Assembly (NCBI GenBank): GCA_017480265.1
Contig: JAFVAZ010000034.1
Location: 1 to 9,576, forward strand
Origin: Clostridia bacterium
GTDB lineage: Bacteria; Bacillota; Clostridia; Oscillospirales; Acutalibacteraceae
Direction of reading: 5' to 3'
Length of the DNA: 9,576 bases
Within the stretch, counting starts at the first letter, position 1; each line of letters opens with the position of its first letter. This document shows, piece after piece, positions 1-7,020 of this stretch. The notes under the pieces were generated by a model. The model was not told the origin of the DNA and did not search any database. It was given only the letters and a program-made list of their open reading frames with translations. A program made the position numbers and the translations under genes.

Positions 1-1823
1 AAATCGCTGGCTATCCCTACAAAGCCTGCATATTTACTAAAATCTGCGCGTCTTAACTCTGTCCCTTTTATAGTAGAAACAGGCAAAAACGTTGCTCTGC
101 CTATTTTCTTTTCCTTTAATAAATTTATTAGGCATTTGGCGTCATCTTGAGTCTCTACTACTATAATTTGCATATAAGCCATCATTGCAGTCTCTATGGC
201 TACTGCGTATGGCTTTGGAACATCTATTAACTTTGATACAGTGCCATATATCCCCGCTGTATTCCCTTTTTTCACTTCAGACATTATGAACTTTACACTC
301 AGCGTAAAACCTTCCAGATTATTCTCCATACTTTCAAGCATCTCAGCTTTTCTGATCTGTGCCTCGTAGTTTAGCTTTATGGAATTAATCTCATTTTTCT
401 TATCTTCTATTTCTTTTTTTAAAGTATTTATGTGATCTTCTTTTTTAGAAATATTTGTAGATAGATTCTCTAGTTCAACATTAAAGTTATTAACATCATC
501 CTGTATACGAGCAAGTTCTTCGCTTAATTCTTTTTCCTTTATTTTATAGTCCTCTTCATTTTTGGCGCGATTCTCTTTTTTTTCTTTTTGTTCTAGAAAA
601 GAATTCTTAGCGTAGATCTTTTCAACTTTAAGCTGATTTAACCTTTCCATCAGCGATCGTTCTTTTACCCCAATTGCAGATAGTTCATTTTTTAGCTTAG
701 TTTCTTTATCTGATGTATTTGTTTGCTTTTCTGCTGCAGTATTTAACTCACTTTCTTTTTCTGCAATATCTACTTGTAGTTTTTCTTTTTTTGCCATACT
801 TTTTTCTAAGTAATCATCTATATTTTTGAAGAAATTTCTTGCATTTTCTATTTCAGCTTTTATCCTTACTATTCTATCGCTATTATGTAAAATATCATTA
901 TTTAAAACGGAGATCTCCCCTCTTTCTTTAGTAGATAAATTATCATTTGCAGAGATCTCTCGCCTCAAACCATCCAGTTTAGAGGTACACTCAATAATCT
1001 TCTTAGAAGTATTTTCCGTCTCAGAGATTATTCTGCTTATATAAGCATCTACTTCATCGTATTGATTTTGGACGATTTTTAATTTAGCTTCTTCCTTTTG
1101 TATTAAGTCATTTGATTTTTCTAGTTCATAAAGCCACAAGCCAATTTGTAATTTTTTAAACTCTTCAGAAAGCGTAAGGTACTTTTTAGCTTTTTCAGAT
1201 TGCTCAAAAAGCGGTCCCACTTGTTTCTCTAGCTCCCCCAAGATATCCGTTATGCGGACTAAATTTTCGTTTGCTTTCTCTAGCTTCCTCTCTGCCTCGC
1301 TTTTTCTATATCTATATTTCGATATCCCCGCTGCTTCTTCAAATATCTCTCGTCTGTCTTCACTCTTGGATGCTACTATATCATCTATCTTCCCCTGACT
1401 AATTATCGAATATCCATCTTTGCCCAGCCCTGTGTCCATAAATAACTCATGGACATCCTTCATCCTTACTTCTTTTTGGTTTATTAGATATTCACTCTCG
1501 CCGGACCTATAATATCTCCTGGTAATTGAAACCTCATCGCCATCCAGCGGCAATTGTTTCTCTTTGTTATCTATCGTCAAAGTAACTTGGGCAAACCCTT
1601 TTGGCTTTTGGGTTGTAGTACCATTAAAAATGATATCCTCCATCTTTGAGCAGCGCAAAGCTTTTGCCGATTGCTCCCCCAGTACCCAGCGTATAGCATC
1701 ACTTATGTTACTTTTGCCACTACCATTTGGGCCTACTACTGTAGTTAAGCCTTCTTTAAACGATAAAACCGTTTTTTCAGGAAATGTTTTAAACCCTTGC
1801 AATTCAAGAAACTTTAATAACAC
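1..1823 (-). CDS. smc: Chromosome segregation ATPase SMC (N-terminal part, cut by window edge)
   Basis: This is the N-terminal 607 residues of the SMC condensin subunit, an ABC-type ATPase that dimerises through a hinge and, with ScpA and ScpB, compacts and separates newly replicated chromosomes. The frame is open without a break from the start to the window edge. Seen in order: N-terminal head with LELQGFKTF (6-14), Walker A GPNGSGKS (31-38), the arginine-containing QSAKALR stretch (51-57), Q-loop region ISQGKIDDIV (141-150) and FEEAAGI (161-167). A long Lys/Glu-rich coiled coil follows (about 170-500), then the beginning of the hinge (about 503 onward, with GIYGTVSKLI and GRATFLPV). The signature motif, Walker B and second head half lie outside the window. 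The usual GG or GS after LR is CS here (58-59). The start is GTG at 1823: an in-frame TGA lies directly before it, and a purine-rich GGGAAGGGG lies 5 bases upstream. It is last in the visible series and 55 bp after the radical SAM gene; ftsY often follows in Clostridia. Confidence 0.97.
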   Translation of the reverse strand, partial: MLLKFLELQGFKTFPEKTVLSFKEGLTTVVGPNGSGKSNISDAIRWVLGEQSAKALRCSKMEDIIFNGTTTQKPKGFAQVTLTIDNKEKQLPLDGDEVSITRRYYRSGESEYLINQKEVRMKDVHELFMDTGLGKDGYSIISQGKIDDIVASKSEDRREIFEEAAGISKYRYRKSEAERKLEKANENLVRITDILGELEKQVGPLFEQSEKAKKYLTLSEEFKKLQIGLWLYELEKSNDLIQKEEAKLKIVQNQYDEVDAYISRIISETENTSKKIIECTSKLDGLRREISANDNLSTKERGEISVLNNDILHNSDRIVRIKAEIENARNFFKNIDDYLEKSMAKKEKLQVDIAEKESELNTAAEKQTNTSDKETKLKNELSAIGVKERSLMERLNQLKVEKIYAKNSFLEQKEKKENRAKNEEDYKIKEKELSEELARIQDDVNNFNVELENLSTNISKKEDHINTLKKEIEDKKNEINSIKLNYEAQIRKAEMLESMENNLEGFTLSVKFIMSEVKKGNTAGIYGTVSKLIDVPKPYAVAIETAMMAYMQIIVVETQDDAKCLINLLKEKKIGRATFLPVSTIKGTELRRADFSKYAGFVGIASD

Positions 1824-1878
1824 TCAGACCCCTTCCCTTTCTTTTAGATATTTATCTCCTGGAATTTAGCTTCGCTTT

Positions 1879-2901
1879 TCATCTTGATACTAAGATTTCT
1901 CTCCCTTTCATTTTTTCTTCCAGTATTATTTTTATATTATACCCCAGCTGAGCAAATTTTCTTAGATTCTCCTTTTTTTGCCCTACAAACTTTGATTTAC
2001 TCTTCGGGTTTATTTTAACAGTAACATCTGATATGCTGCATTTTTGCGCAAGTTCAATCTCTTTGATCTTATTAATTGCATCAAGGTAATATAGTCTGCT
2101 CTCGCACAATTCTCTAAATGCCGGATGAAAGACCCCTGACACTATATTTTCTCTCAGTTCTTTACTATCGTGGAGGCCAAGCCTAATGACTGTTATATTG
2201 TTTTTTTCAAAAAGCAACAGCAGTTCACTGCATAGATTTATCGTCTCTTCAAAAGACATCGGCTTATACTCACCTATATTATAGAGTTTTTCCAGTTCTG
2301 TGCCTTTCACAACTACCGTAGGGTAAATCCTTACTATGCTGGGCTCTAATTTTATAAATTCTAAAGCAGTATTTTTGTCCTTTTCTGCGTTGCTTTTATA
2401 TAGTCCGGTCATCATCTGCAAACCAAGGTTTATCCCTGCTTTTTTTATTTTTTCGGCAGCTAATTTCACATCGTTTGCTGTGTGCCCTCTGTTATTTTCA
2501 AGCAAGACTTCGTCATCCATACTTTGAGCTCCAAGTTCCACCGTCTTTACTCCGTAATGCTTCAAAATCTTAATGATTTCATCATCGATGCTATCTGGTC
2601 TAGTAGATATCCTTATGCCAACAAATGCGCCTATGTTTAAGTAATCACAAGCTACCTCCAAGAGACTAATCATATAATCTCTATCAATAGATGTAAAGCT
2701 CCCACCAAAAAAAGCAATCTCCGGCTTGAGAAAATTTTTAGCACTATTTTTTATCTCTATCGCGGCTTTTTGCAGGATCTGCCGCACTTCTTGTGTCGTT
2801 GGTTGTTTCTTGACTCCTGTTATATTTCTTTGATCACAAAAACTGCATTTATTCTTACATCCATTGTGAGGAATAAAAATTGCTACATTTGCGTGCCTCA
2901 A
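1879..2901 (-). CDS. Elp3-like radical SAM protein of unknown substrate
   Basis: This 340-residue radical SAM enzyme is of the type that sits between rnc and smc in many Clostridia. It should bind a [4Fe-4S] cluster and cleave S-adenosylmethionine to start radical chemistry; its substrate is not known to me. Cluster cysteines are C15, C19 and C22 in CKNKCSFC, the SAM-binding glycine motif is GGSF (66-69), and later strands of the partial TIM barrel include GIRISTRPD and VELGAQSMDD. The sequence style is that of the radical SAM half of Elp3, but no acetyltransferase domain follows. The last 50 residues (NPKSKSKFVGQKKENL onward) look like a small nucleic-acid-binding or KH-like tail, which is inference only. 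The start is TTG at 2901, overlapping the rnc stop as TTGA; this gives an N-terminus (MRHANVAIFIPH) like that usual in the family, and no better start was seen upstream. The protein is probably translationally coupled to rnc. Automated annotation may call it a histone acetyltransferase or a coproporphyrinogen oxidase-like protein; neither name is supported. Confidence 0.9.
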   Translation of the reverse strand: MRHANVAIFIPHNGCKNKCSFCDQRNITGVKKQPTTQEVRQILQKAAIEIKNSAKNFLKPEIAFFGGSFTSIDRDYMISLLEVACDYLNIGAFVGIRISTRPDSIDDEIIKILKHYGVKTVELGAQSMDDEVLLENNRGHTANDVKLAAEKIKKAGINLGLQMMTGLYKSNAEKDKNTALEFIKLEPSIVRIYPTVVVKGTELEKLYNIGEYKPMSFEETINLCSELLLLFEKNNITVIRLGLHDSKELRENIVSGVFHPAFRELCESRLYYLDAINKIKEIELAQKCSISDVTVKINPKSKSKFVGQKKENLRKFAQLGYNIKIILEEKMKGREILVSR

Positions 2902-3587
2902 TATCCCATCAACTCCAATGCTTCTCTGGCTGCTTGCTGCTCGGCTTCTTTTTTGCTTTTGCCGCCACCTTTCCCTACTACATTACTATTTAGCCTCACT
3001 TCTACTTCAAAGTGCTTATTATGGTCCGGTCCGCATTCTTTTTTTAATACGTAGCTTATAGTTTCGCTTTTATTCTTTTGGATAATCTCTTGGAGCATGG
3101 TTTTATAATCTTTAAACTCTATAAGGTTTTGGTTCTCAAACTCTGGGATAATATACCTGAGGATGAATTTTTCTGCTTCTAGCAAGCCTCCGTCTAAATA
3201 TATCGCAGCTATTATAGCTTCAAAGGCATCGGCTAATATAGATGGTCTTTCGTTGCCCCTGGAGTTTTTCTCCCCATGGCTAAGCTTTAAAAAATCTCCA
3301 ACGTGAAGGTCCTTTGAAAATTTACACAAAGTTTTTTCGCAAACCAACGACGCCCTAAGCTTAGATAGCTTCCCTTCCGGCAATTCTGGACAATTTAAAA
3401 ATATATAATCTGATACCACTAGCCCCAAAACAGAATCGCCCAAGAATTCTAATCTTTCATTACTTTTTTCATTTTTTTTGGATTCATTCGCAAAGGAAGA
3501 ATGCGTCAAAGCTGTTTCTATTAATTTTTTATTTTTAAAGTTATATTTTATATTCTCTTCTAACCTGCTAATATCCAAATTTTTCAT
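2898..3587 (-). CDS. rnc: Ribonuclease III
   Basis: RNase III is a Mg2+-dependent endonuclease specific for double-stranded RNA. It processes rRNA precursors and trims structured mRNAs and small RNAs, and acts as a homodimer in the cytoplasm. The 229-residue length is normal. The catalytic domain (about 1-155) carries the signature NERLEFLGDSVL (43-54), with metal ligands E47 and D51, and the second acidic pair D120 and E123 in ILADAFEAIIAAIYLDGG. A double-stranded RNA-binding domain (about 160-229) ends in KGGGKSKKEAEQQAAREAL. All key residues are present. The ATG start at 3587 has AAGGA five bases upstream. In many Clostridia acpP lies just before rnc, but here plsX does, with a 63-bp gap holding a short hairpin. 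The gene overlaps the radical SAM gene downstream by four bases. Confidence 0.98.
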   Translation of the reverse strand: MKNLDISRLEENIKYNFKNKKLIETALTHSSFANESKKNEKSNERLEFLGDSVLGLVVSDYIFLNCPELPEGKLSKLRASLVCEKTLCKFSKDLHVGDFLKLSHGEKNSRGNERPSILADAFEAIIAAIYLDGGLLEAEKFILRYIIPEFENQNLIEFKDYKTMLQEIIQKNKSETISYVLKKECGPDHNKHFEVEVRLNSNVVGKGGGKSKKEAEQQAAREALELMGY

Positions 3588-3602
3588 AGTTATCCTTCCT
3601 AA

Positions 3603-3633
3603 ATAACACGTTTCCCTCTAGTTTTCGCGTTAT
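3603..3633 (-). other. Short hairpin in the rnc leader
   Basis: Arms 3603-3610 and 3626-3633 form an 8-bp stem with one G-U pair on the transcribed strand (AUAACGCG with CGUGUUAU), around a 15-base loop. It lies in the plsX-rnc gap, immediately upstream of the rnc ribosome binding site. There is no following U-tract, so it is not a standard terminator. It could be a processing site or a translation-control element, but the stem is short and may be chance. Confidence 0.3.
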
Positions 3634-3650
3634 GTATGCAAGTATGTTTT

Positions 3651-4655
3651 TTATTCTTCAAAATCATCCAAAGCCCTAGATATCGCATCCGCTACATTTC
3701 CATTTACATAGTCTATAGTAAGCCTTATAGCGTTCTTAAAAGTATTCGCCGATGAATTGCCATGCGCTTTGAATACAGGCTTTCTCAGCCCCATTATAGG
3801 TGCCCCTCCGTATTCATTATAATCTATCTCTGCTTTTAATTTTTTCATTTCAGGCAAAATTAACGCTGCTGCAATTTTATTCTTTATATTTTGAGTCAAA
3901 ACCTCTTTAATTTTATCCATCAAAACGGTGGCTACTCCTTCATAGAGTTTAAGCATAACATTGCCGGTAAATCCATCTGTAACCACAACGTCTGCGCCAT
4001 CTATGGGTACTTCTCTAGCCTCTATATTGCCCACAAAATTAAGCTTACTCTTTTTTAATTGCTCATAGACTTCCCTTTGGAATGCTCCACCTTTATGCTC
4101 CTCTGTCCCTACGTTTACAAGACCCACCCGTGGGGCTGCTACACCCATAACTTTATTCATATAGATGGATCCCATCATTCCAAATTGCTGCAACATTTCT
4201 GGGCGACATTCCACATTGGCTCCACTATCGATCAGCATAAAAAAGCCTTTCTCTTTAGGTATAACTGGTGCAAATGCGCATCTTTTTATACCTTTAATTC
4301 TTTTGACAATGAATGTCGCACCCATGACTAATGCTCCACTATTTCCGGCTGAGACAAAAGCTTCTCCTTCTCCGTTGGACAGTAGCTCCAAGCCTTTAGC
4401 CATAGAAGAATTGCTCTTTTCTTTCATTATATCTGCCGGATCATCTTCCATAGATATTATCTCCGGTGCATCAACTATATCCATATGGTAAAGTAAGATA
4501 TTATTTTCGTTTGCTACTTTCTCTATTTTTTCCTTAGCCCCTACAAGCAAAATATTTACTCCATATTCTGCCACGGCAGCCGCACAACCTTTCAAGATCT
4601 CTAAAGGTGCATTATCTCCACCAAATGCATCAACTATTATTTTCAAGTGCAACAC
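3651..4655 (-). CDS. plsX: Phosphate acyltransferase PlsX
   Basis: PlsX converts acyl-ACP and inorganic phosphate to acyl-phosphate, which PlsY uses to acylate glycerol-3-phosphate at the first step of phospholipid synthesis. It is a peripheral membrane enzyme. Family motifs, numbered from the outermost start: VDAFGGDNAP (8-17), SAGNSGA (102-108), LIDSGANVECRP (141-152), NVGTEEHKG (181-189), TDGFTGNV (226-233) and GGAPIMGL (283-290). Length is typical. The start is uncertain: GTG at 4655, TTG at 4652 and TTG at 4646 are all in frame. The family usually begins M-K-I-x-VDA, which matches the TTG at 4646; the purine-rich AGAGAGAAG upstream lies too close to the GTG at 4655 but would suit either TTG. 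A promoter lies about 40 bases upstream. The expected partner acpP is not next to it; rnc follows directly. Confidence 0.97.
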   Translation of the reverse strand: MLHLKIIVDAFGGDNAPLEILKGCAAAVAEYGVNILLVGAKEKIEKVANENNILLYHMDIVDAPEIISMEDDPADIMKEKSNSSMAKGLELLSNGEGEAFVSAGNSGALVMGATFIVKRIKGIKRCAFAPVIPKEKGFFMLIDSGANVECRPEMLQQFGMMGSIYMNKVMGVAAPRVGLVNVGTEEHKGGAFQREVYEQLKKSKLNFVGNIEAREVPIDGADVVVTDGFTGNVMLKLYEGVATVLMDKIKEVLTQNIKNKIAAALILPEMKKLKAEIDYNEYGGAPIMGLRKPVFKAHGNSSANTFKNAIRLTIDYVNGNVADAISRALDDFEE

Positions 4656-4689
4656 TTCTCTCTTTTTCGTATTTTTACACTATACTTTT

Positions 4690-4718
4690 ATTTTATCAAA
4701 TTAAGAGCCAGCTGCCAA
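4690..4718 (-). promoter_or_regulatory. Sigma-A-type promoter for plsX and downstream genes
   Basis: On the minus strand, -35 TTGGCA (4713-4718) and -10 TAAAAT (4690-4695) are separated by exactly 17 bases, each with five of six consensus matches. Transcription would begin near 4683 and leave a leader of roughly 30 to 35 bases before plsX. The -35 box lies inside a GC-rich inverted repeat (4707-4735), so the hairpin and promoter share DNA. This is sequence reading only. Confidence 0.6.
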
Positions 4719-4735
4719 GCAGTTTTGCAGCTGGC
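4707..4735 (-). terminator. Perfect 9-bp hairpin after topA, possible weak terminator
   Basis: GCCAGCTGC at 4707-4715 and its exact reverse complement at 4727-4735 enclose an 11-base loop. It lies 19 bases past the end of the topA stop codon, in a GC-rich patch of an otherwise AT-rich gap. On the topA strand it is followed by TCTTAATTTG, which is a poor U-tract, so termination would be partial or factor-dependent. It may instead be a regulator site, since it overlaps the plsX -35 box, or a copy of a short palindromic repeat. Confidence 0.4.
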
Positions 4736-4753
4736 AAGGCCGCCCCTACTACG

Positions 4754-6994
4754 TTAACTTTCATCAAACTTTTTCTCAAATCCGCACTCTTTATCCGCGC
4801 AATAATATTTTGCGCCGGATTTGTTCCTCTTTATAAAGAGCATTTTATTACATTTAGGGCAATTTTTCTCAGACGGTTCATCCCAAGATACAAAATCGCA
4901 ATCCGGGTATTTATTGCACCCCCAGAATATCCTCCCTCGCTTTGTAAACCTTTTTACTATCTCGCCGCCGCATTTAGGACACTTTACGCCCAGCTTGTCT
5001 TCTATATTTTTTATATTTTTGCACTCAGGGTATCCTGGGCAAGCTAAAAACTTCCCATATCGTCCAAATTTTACAACCATTTTTCTGCCGCATTTATCGC
5101 AGACTACGTCGCTTTCTTCTTCAGCTGTTTTATCCAAAGGCTGCTTAGTTTTGGGGTCCATCTTCATTGTATTTTTGCATTCAGGATATCCCGAGCAAGC
5201 CAAAAATTTGCCAAACCTGCTGGATTTTATCACCATTTTTCTGCCGCATTTATCGCATACTATATCGGTCTCTTCACCTTTTAACCGTATTTTGACGTCC
5301 TTCATATCTTTTGTGACTTTTTCAAGTGTTTTGCTGAAGTCTTTATAAAATTCATCCAAAACATCAGTCCAATTTTCTTTACCTTCCTCTATGGTGTCTA
5401 GGTCCGTCTCCATTTTAGCTGTGAATTTTAGATTTACTATATTAGGGAATCGCTCCTTCAAAAGATTGGTCACCACTTCGCCCAATTCTGTTGGCTTTAA
5501 GCTTTTCTCTTCTTTCTCCACGTAGTCTCTTGCCGTGATGGTAGAAATTGTGGCGGCATAAGTAGAAGGTCTGCCTATCCCCTCTTCCTCCAGCGCCTTG
5601 ATGAGCGATGCTTCTGTGTATCTGGCAGGAGGTTCTGTGAAATGCTGATTAGGCGTGATCTTTTCTACAGATAGATTTTCTCCTTCTTTCAGCTCTGGCA
5701 GCAGTTTTGCTTTCTCTGCGTTATCGTTTATATCTTGATACAATACCGTAAAGCCATCAAATTTTACAGTATAGCCGGAAGCCCTGAAAATATAGTCTCC
5801 TGCTAAAATATCTACGCTTTTTGTATTCAAAATACACTCTGCCATCTGGCTTGCTGCAAACCTCTCCCAAATAAGCTTATAAAGTTTATACTGGTCTCTG
5901 TTTAATGATCCTTTGGCTTCTTCCGGTGTCAAATCGATCGCTGTGGGTCTTATTGCCTCGTGGCCGTCTTGCACATTGCCCTTAGATTTAAAGTACCTGG
6001 TCTTTGATACCAAATAATCTTCTCCAAAGCGGGTTTTGATGTACACGGAGAGGTTTTTTAAAGCATCTTCAGAGACTCTTAGCGAATCCGTTCTCATATA
6101 GGTAATCAAACCGGTTGCACCTTTCCCCTTTATGTCTATACCTTCGTACAACTCCTGCGCTATCTTCATAGTTTTTTTAGCAGTAAAGTTTAACCTCTTT
6201 GATGCCTCTTGCTGCAAAGTAGAAGTGGTAAACGGTGGCGATGGCTGCCGCTTCCTCGTGCCTTTCTTTACTTTATCTACTAAGAAAGCTGCACCCTTTA
6301 TTTTACCCAGAATTTCATCCACTTGTTCTTTATTTTCAATTCTCAGTTTGCCTTTTTGGGTTCCATAAAAAGCCGCGTCAAAGCTTTCGCTCTCACCTTG
6401 CCGCAGAAGCTTAGCGTCTATGGTCCAATACTCCTCAGGCACAAATTTTCTGATTTCCTCTTCCCTATCCACTATGATCCTAACGGCTACACTTTGCACT
6501 CTACCGGCAGATAGCCCCATCTTTATCTTCCTTGATAAAAATGGGCTCAACTTATACCCTACTATCCTATCGAGTATCCTTCTAGCTTGCTGTGCATTCA
6601 CTAGGTTTATGTCTATCTCCCTAGGCTTTGCCATTCCAGCCTTTACCCCAGATTTAGTTATTTCATTGAAAGTTACCCTATTTTTCTCCTTTAAATCCAT
6701 CCCCAAAATATACGCCAAATGCCACGATATAGCTTCTCCTTCGCGGTCAGGGTCAGTAGCTAAAAATACTGCATCGCTATTTTTGGCTTCTTTTTTTATT
6801 TCTTTTATTACTTTTTCTTTACCCTCTAAGATCTCATATTCTGGTTCAAAATTTTTGTCTACATCCACACTCAGTTTGCTCTTGTGCAGGTCCCTCACAT
6901 GCCCCATGGATGCCACTACTTCAAAATCTTTCCCCAGATATTTTTTTATAGTCTTAGCCTTAGCCGGTGACTCTACGATTATTAACTTAGACAA
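4754..6994 (-). CDS. topA: DNA topoisomerase I (type IA)
   Basis: TopA relaxes negative supercoils by a transient single-strand break in which a tyrosine is linked to the 5' phosphate. The 746-residue protein has the TOPRIM domain at the N-terminus (IIVESPAKAKTI 5-16, with E8; acidic triad in DPDREGE 81-87). The catalytic tyrosine is Y299 in ITYMRTDS, followed by R301. Other core motifs are LSAGRVQSVA (161-170), DGHEAIRPT (343-351) and EEGIGRPSTYA (470-480). Four C-terminal zinc ribbons use C580/583/600/606, C632/635/652/658, C672/675/693/699 and C712/715/732/737; the first two are near copies. The start is TTG at 6994, giving MSKLIIVESPAKAKT as expected, with GGGGGA five bases upstream. dprA ends 26 bases before it, so the two are probably co-transcribed. 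In many Firmicutes trmFO follows topA; here a 98-bp gap and plsX follow. Confidence 0.98.
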   Translation of the reverse strand: MSKLIIVESPAKAKTIKKYLGKDFEVVASMGHVRDLHKSKLSVDVDKNFEPEYEILEGKEKVIKEIKKEAKNSDAVFLATDPDREGEAISWHLAYILGMDLKEKNRVTFNEITKSGVKAGMAKPREIDINLVNAQQARRILDRIVGYKLSPFLSRKIKMGLSAGRVQSVAVRIIVDREEEIRKFVPEEYWTIDAKLLRQGESESFDAAFYGTQKGKLRIENKEQVDEILGKIKGAAFLVDKVKKGTRKRQPSPPFTTSTLQQEASKRLNFTAKKTMKIAQELYEGIDIKGKGATGLITYMRTDSLRVSEDALKNLSVYIKTRFGEDYLVSKTRYFKSKGNVQDGHEAIRPTAIDLTPEEAKGSLNRDQYKLYKLIWERFAASQMAECILNTKSVDILAGDYIFRASGYTVKFDGFTVLYQDINDNAEKAKLLPELKEGENLSVEKITPNQHFTEPPARYTEASLIKALEEEGIGRPSTYAATISTITARDYVEKEEKSLKPTELGEVVTNLLKERFPNIVNLKFTAKMETDLDTIEEGKENWTDVLDEFYKDFSKTLEKVTKDMKDVKIRLKGEETDIVCDKCGRKMVIKSSRFGKFLACSGYPECKNTMKMDPKTKQPLDKTAEEESDVVCDKCGRKMVVKFGRYGKFLACPGYPECKNIKNIEDKLGVKCPKCGGEIVKRFTKRGRIFWGCNKYPDCDFVSWDEPSEKNCPKCNKMLFIKRNKSGAKYYCADKECGFEKKFDES
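5015..5266 (-). repeat. Duplicated zinc ribbon inside topA
   Basis: Codons 577-608 (5171-5266) and 629-660 (5015-5110) encode two 32-residue ribbons that agree at 26 positions, offset by 52 codons (156 bp). Both contain CDKCGRKMV, GKFLAC and GYPECKN. At the DNA level stretches such as TCTGCCGCATTTATCGCA on the plus strand occur in both copies (near 5083 and 5240). Ribbons three and four are much more diverged. This fits an in-gene duplication or continuing homogenisation of the two units. Confidence 0.85.
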
Positions 6995-6999
6995 GAAAA

Positions 7000-7005
7000 T
7001 CCCCC
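7000..7005 (-). promoter_or_regulatory. Ribosome binding site that supports the TTG start of topA
   Basis: GGGGGA lies five bases upstream of TTG at 6994 on the minus strand, in the 26-bp gap after dprA. Together with the conserved MSKLIIVESPAKAK N-terminus this fixes the start as TTG, not a later ATG. Confidence 0.7.
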
Positions 7006-7020
7006 ATTACTATATCTTAA

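Noticed and set aside
1..1823. Glu/Lys-rich low-complexity stretch as a sign of a broken smc gene
   Set aside because: The 1823 bases give 607 uninterrupted codons in one frame, and the composition is the normal coiled-coil arm.
1856..1862. AGGAG on the minus strand as the ribosome binding site for smc
   Set aside because: No start codon follows at a usable distance; the smc GTG lies over 30 bases downstream and has its own purine-rich site.
1564..1869. 101-codon plus-strand frame over the smc start
   Set aside because: Antisense to the Walker A region of smc and the adjacent gap; it has no domain or binding site.
4607..5348. Two long plus-strand frames (146 and 175 codons) opposite topA and the plsX start
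   Set aside because: Both lie antisense to a strongly conserved coding region, have no good ribosome binding site and resemble no protein; they are shadows of topA codon use.
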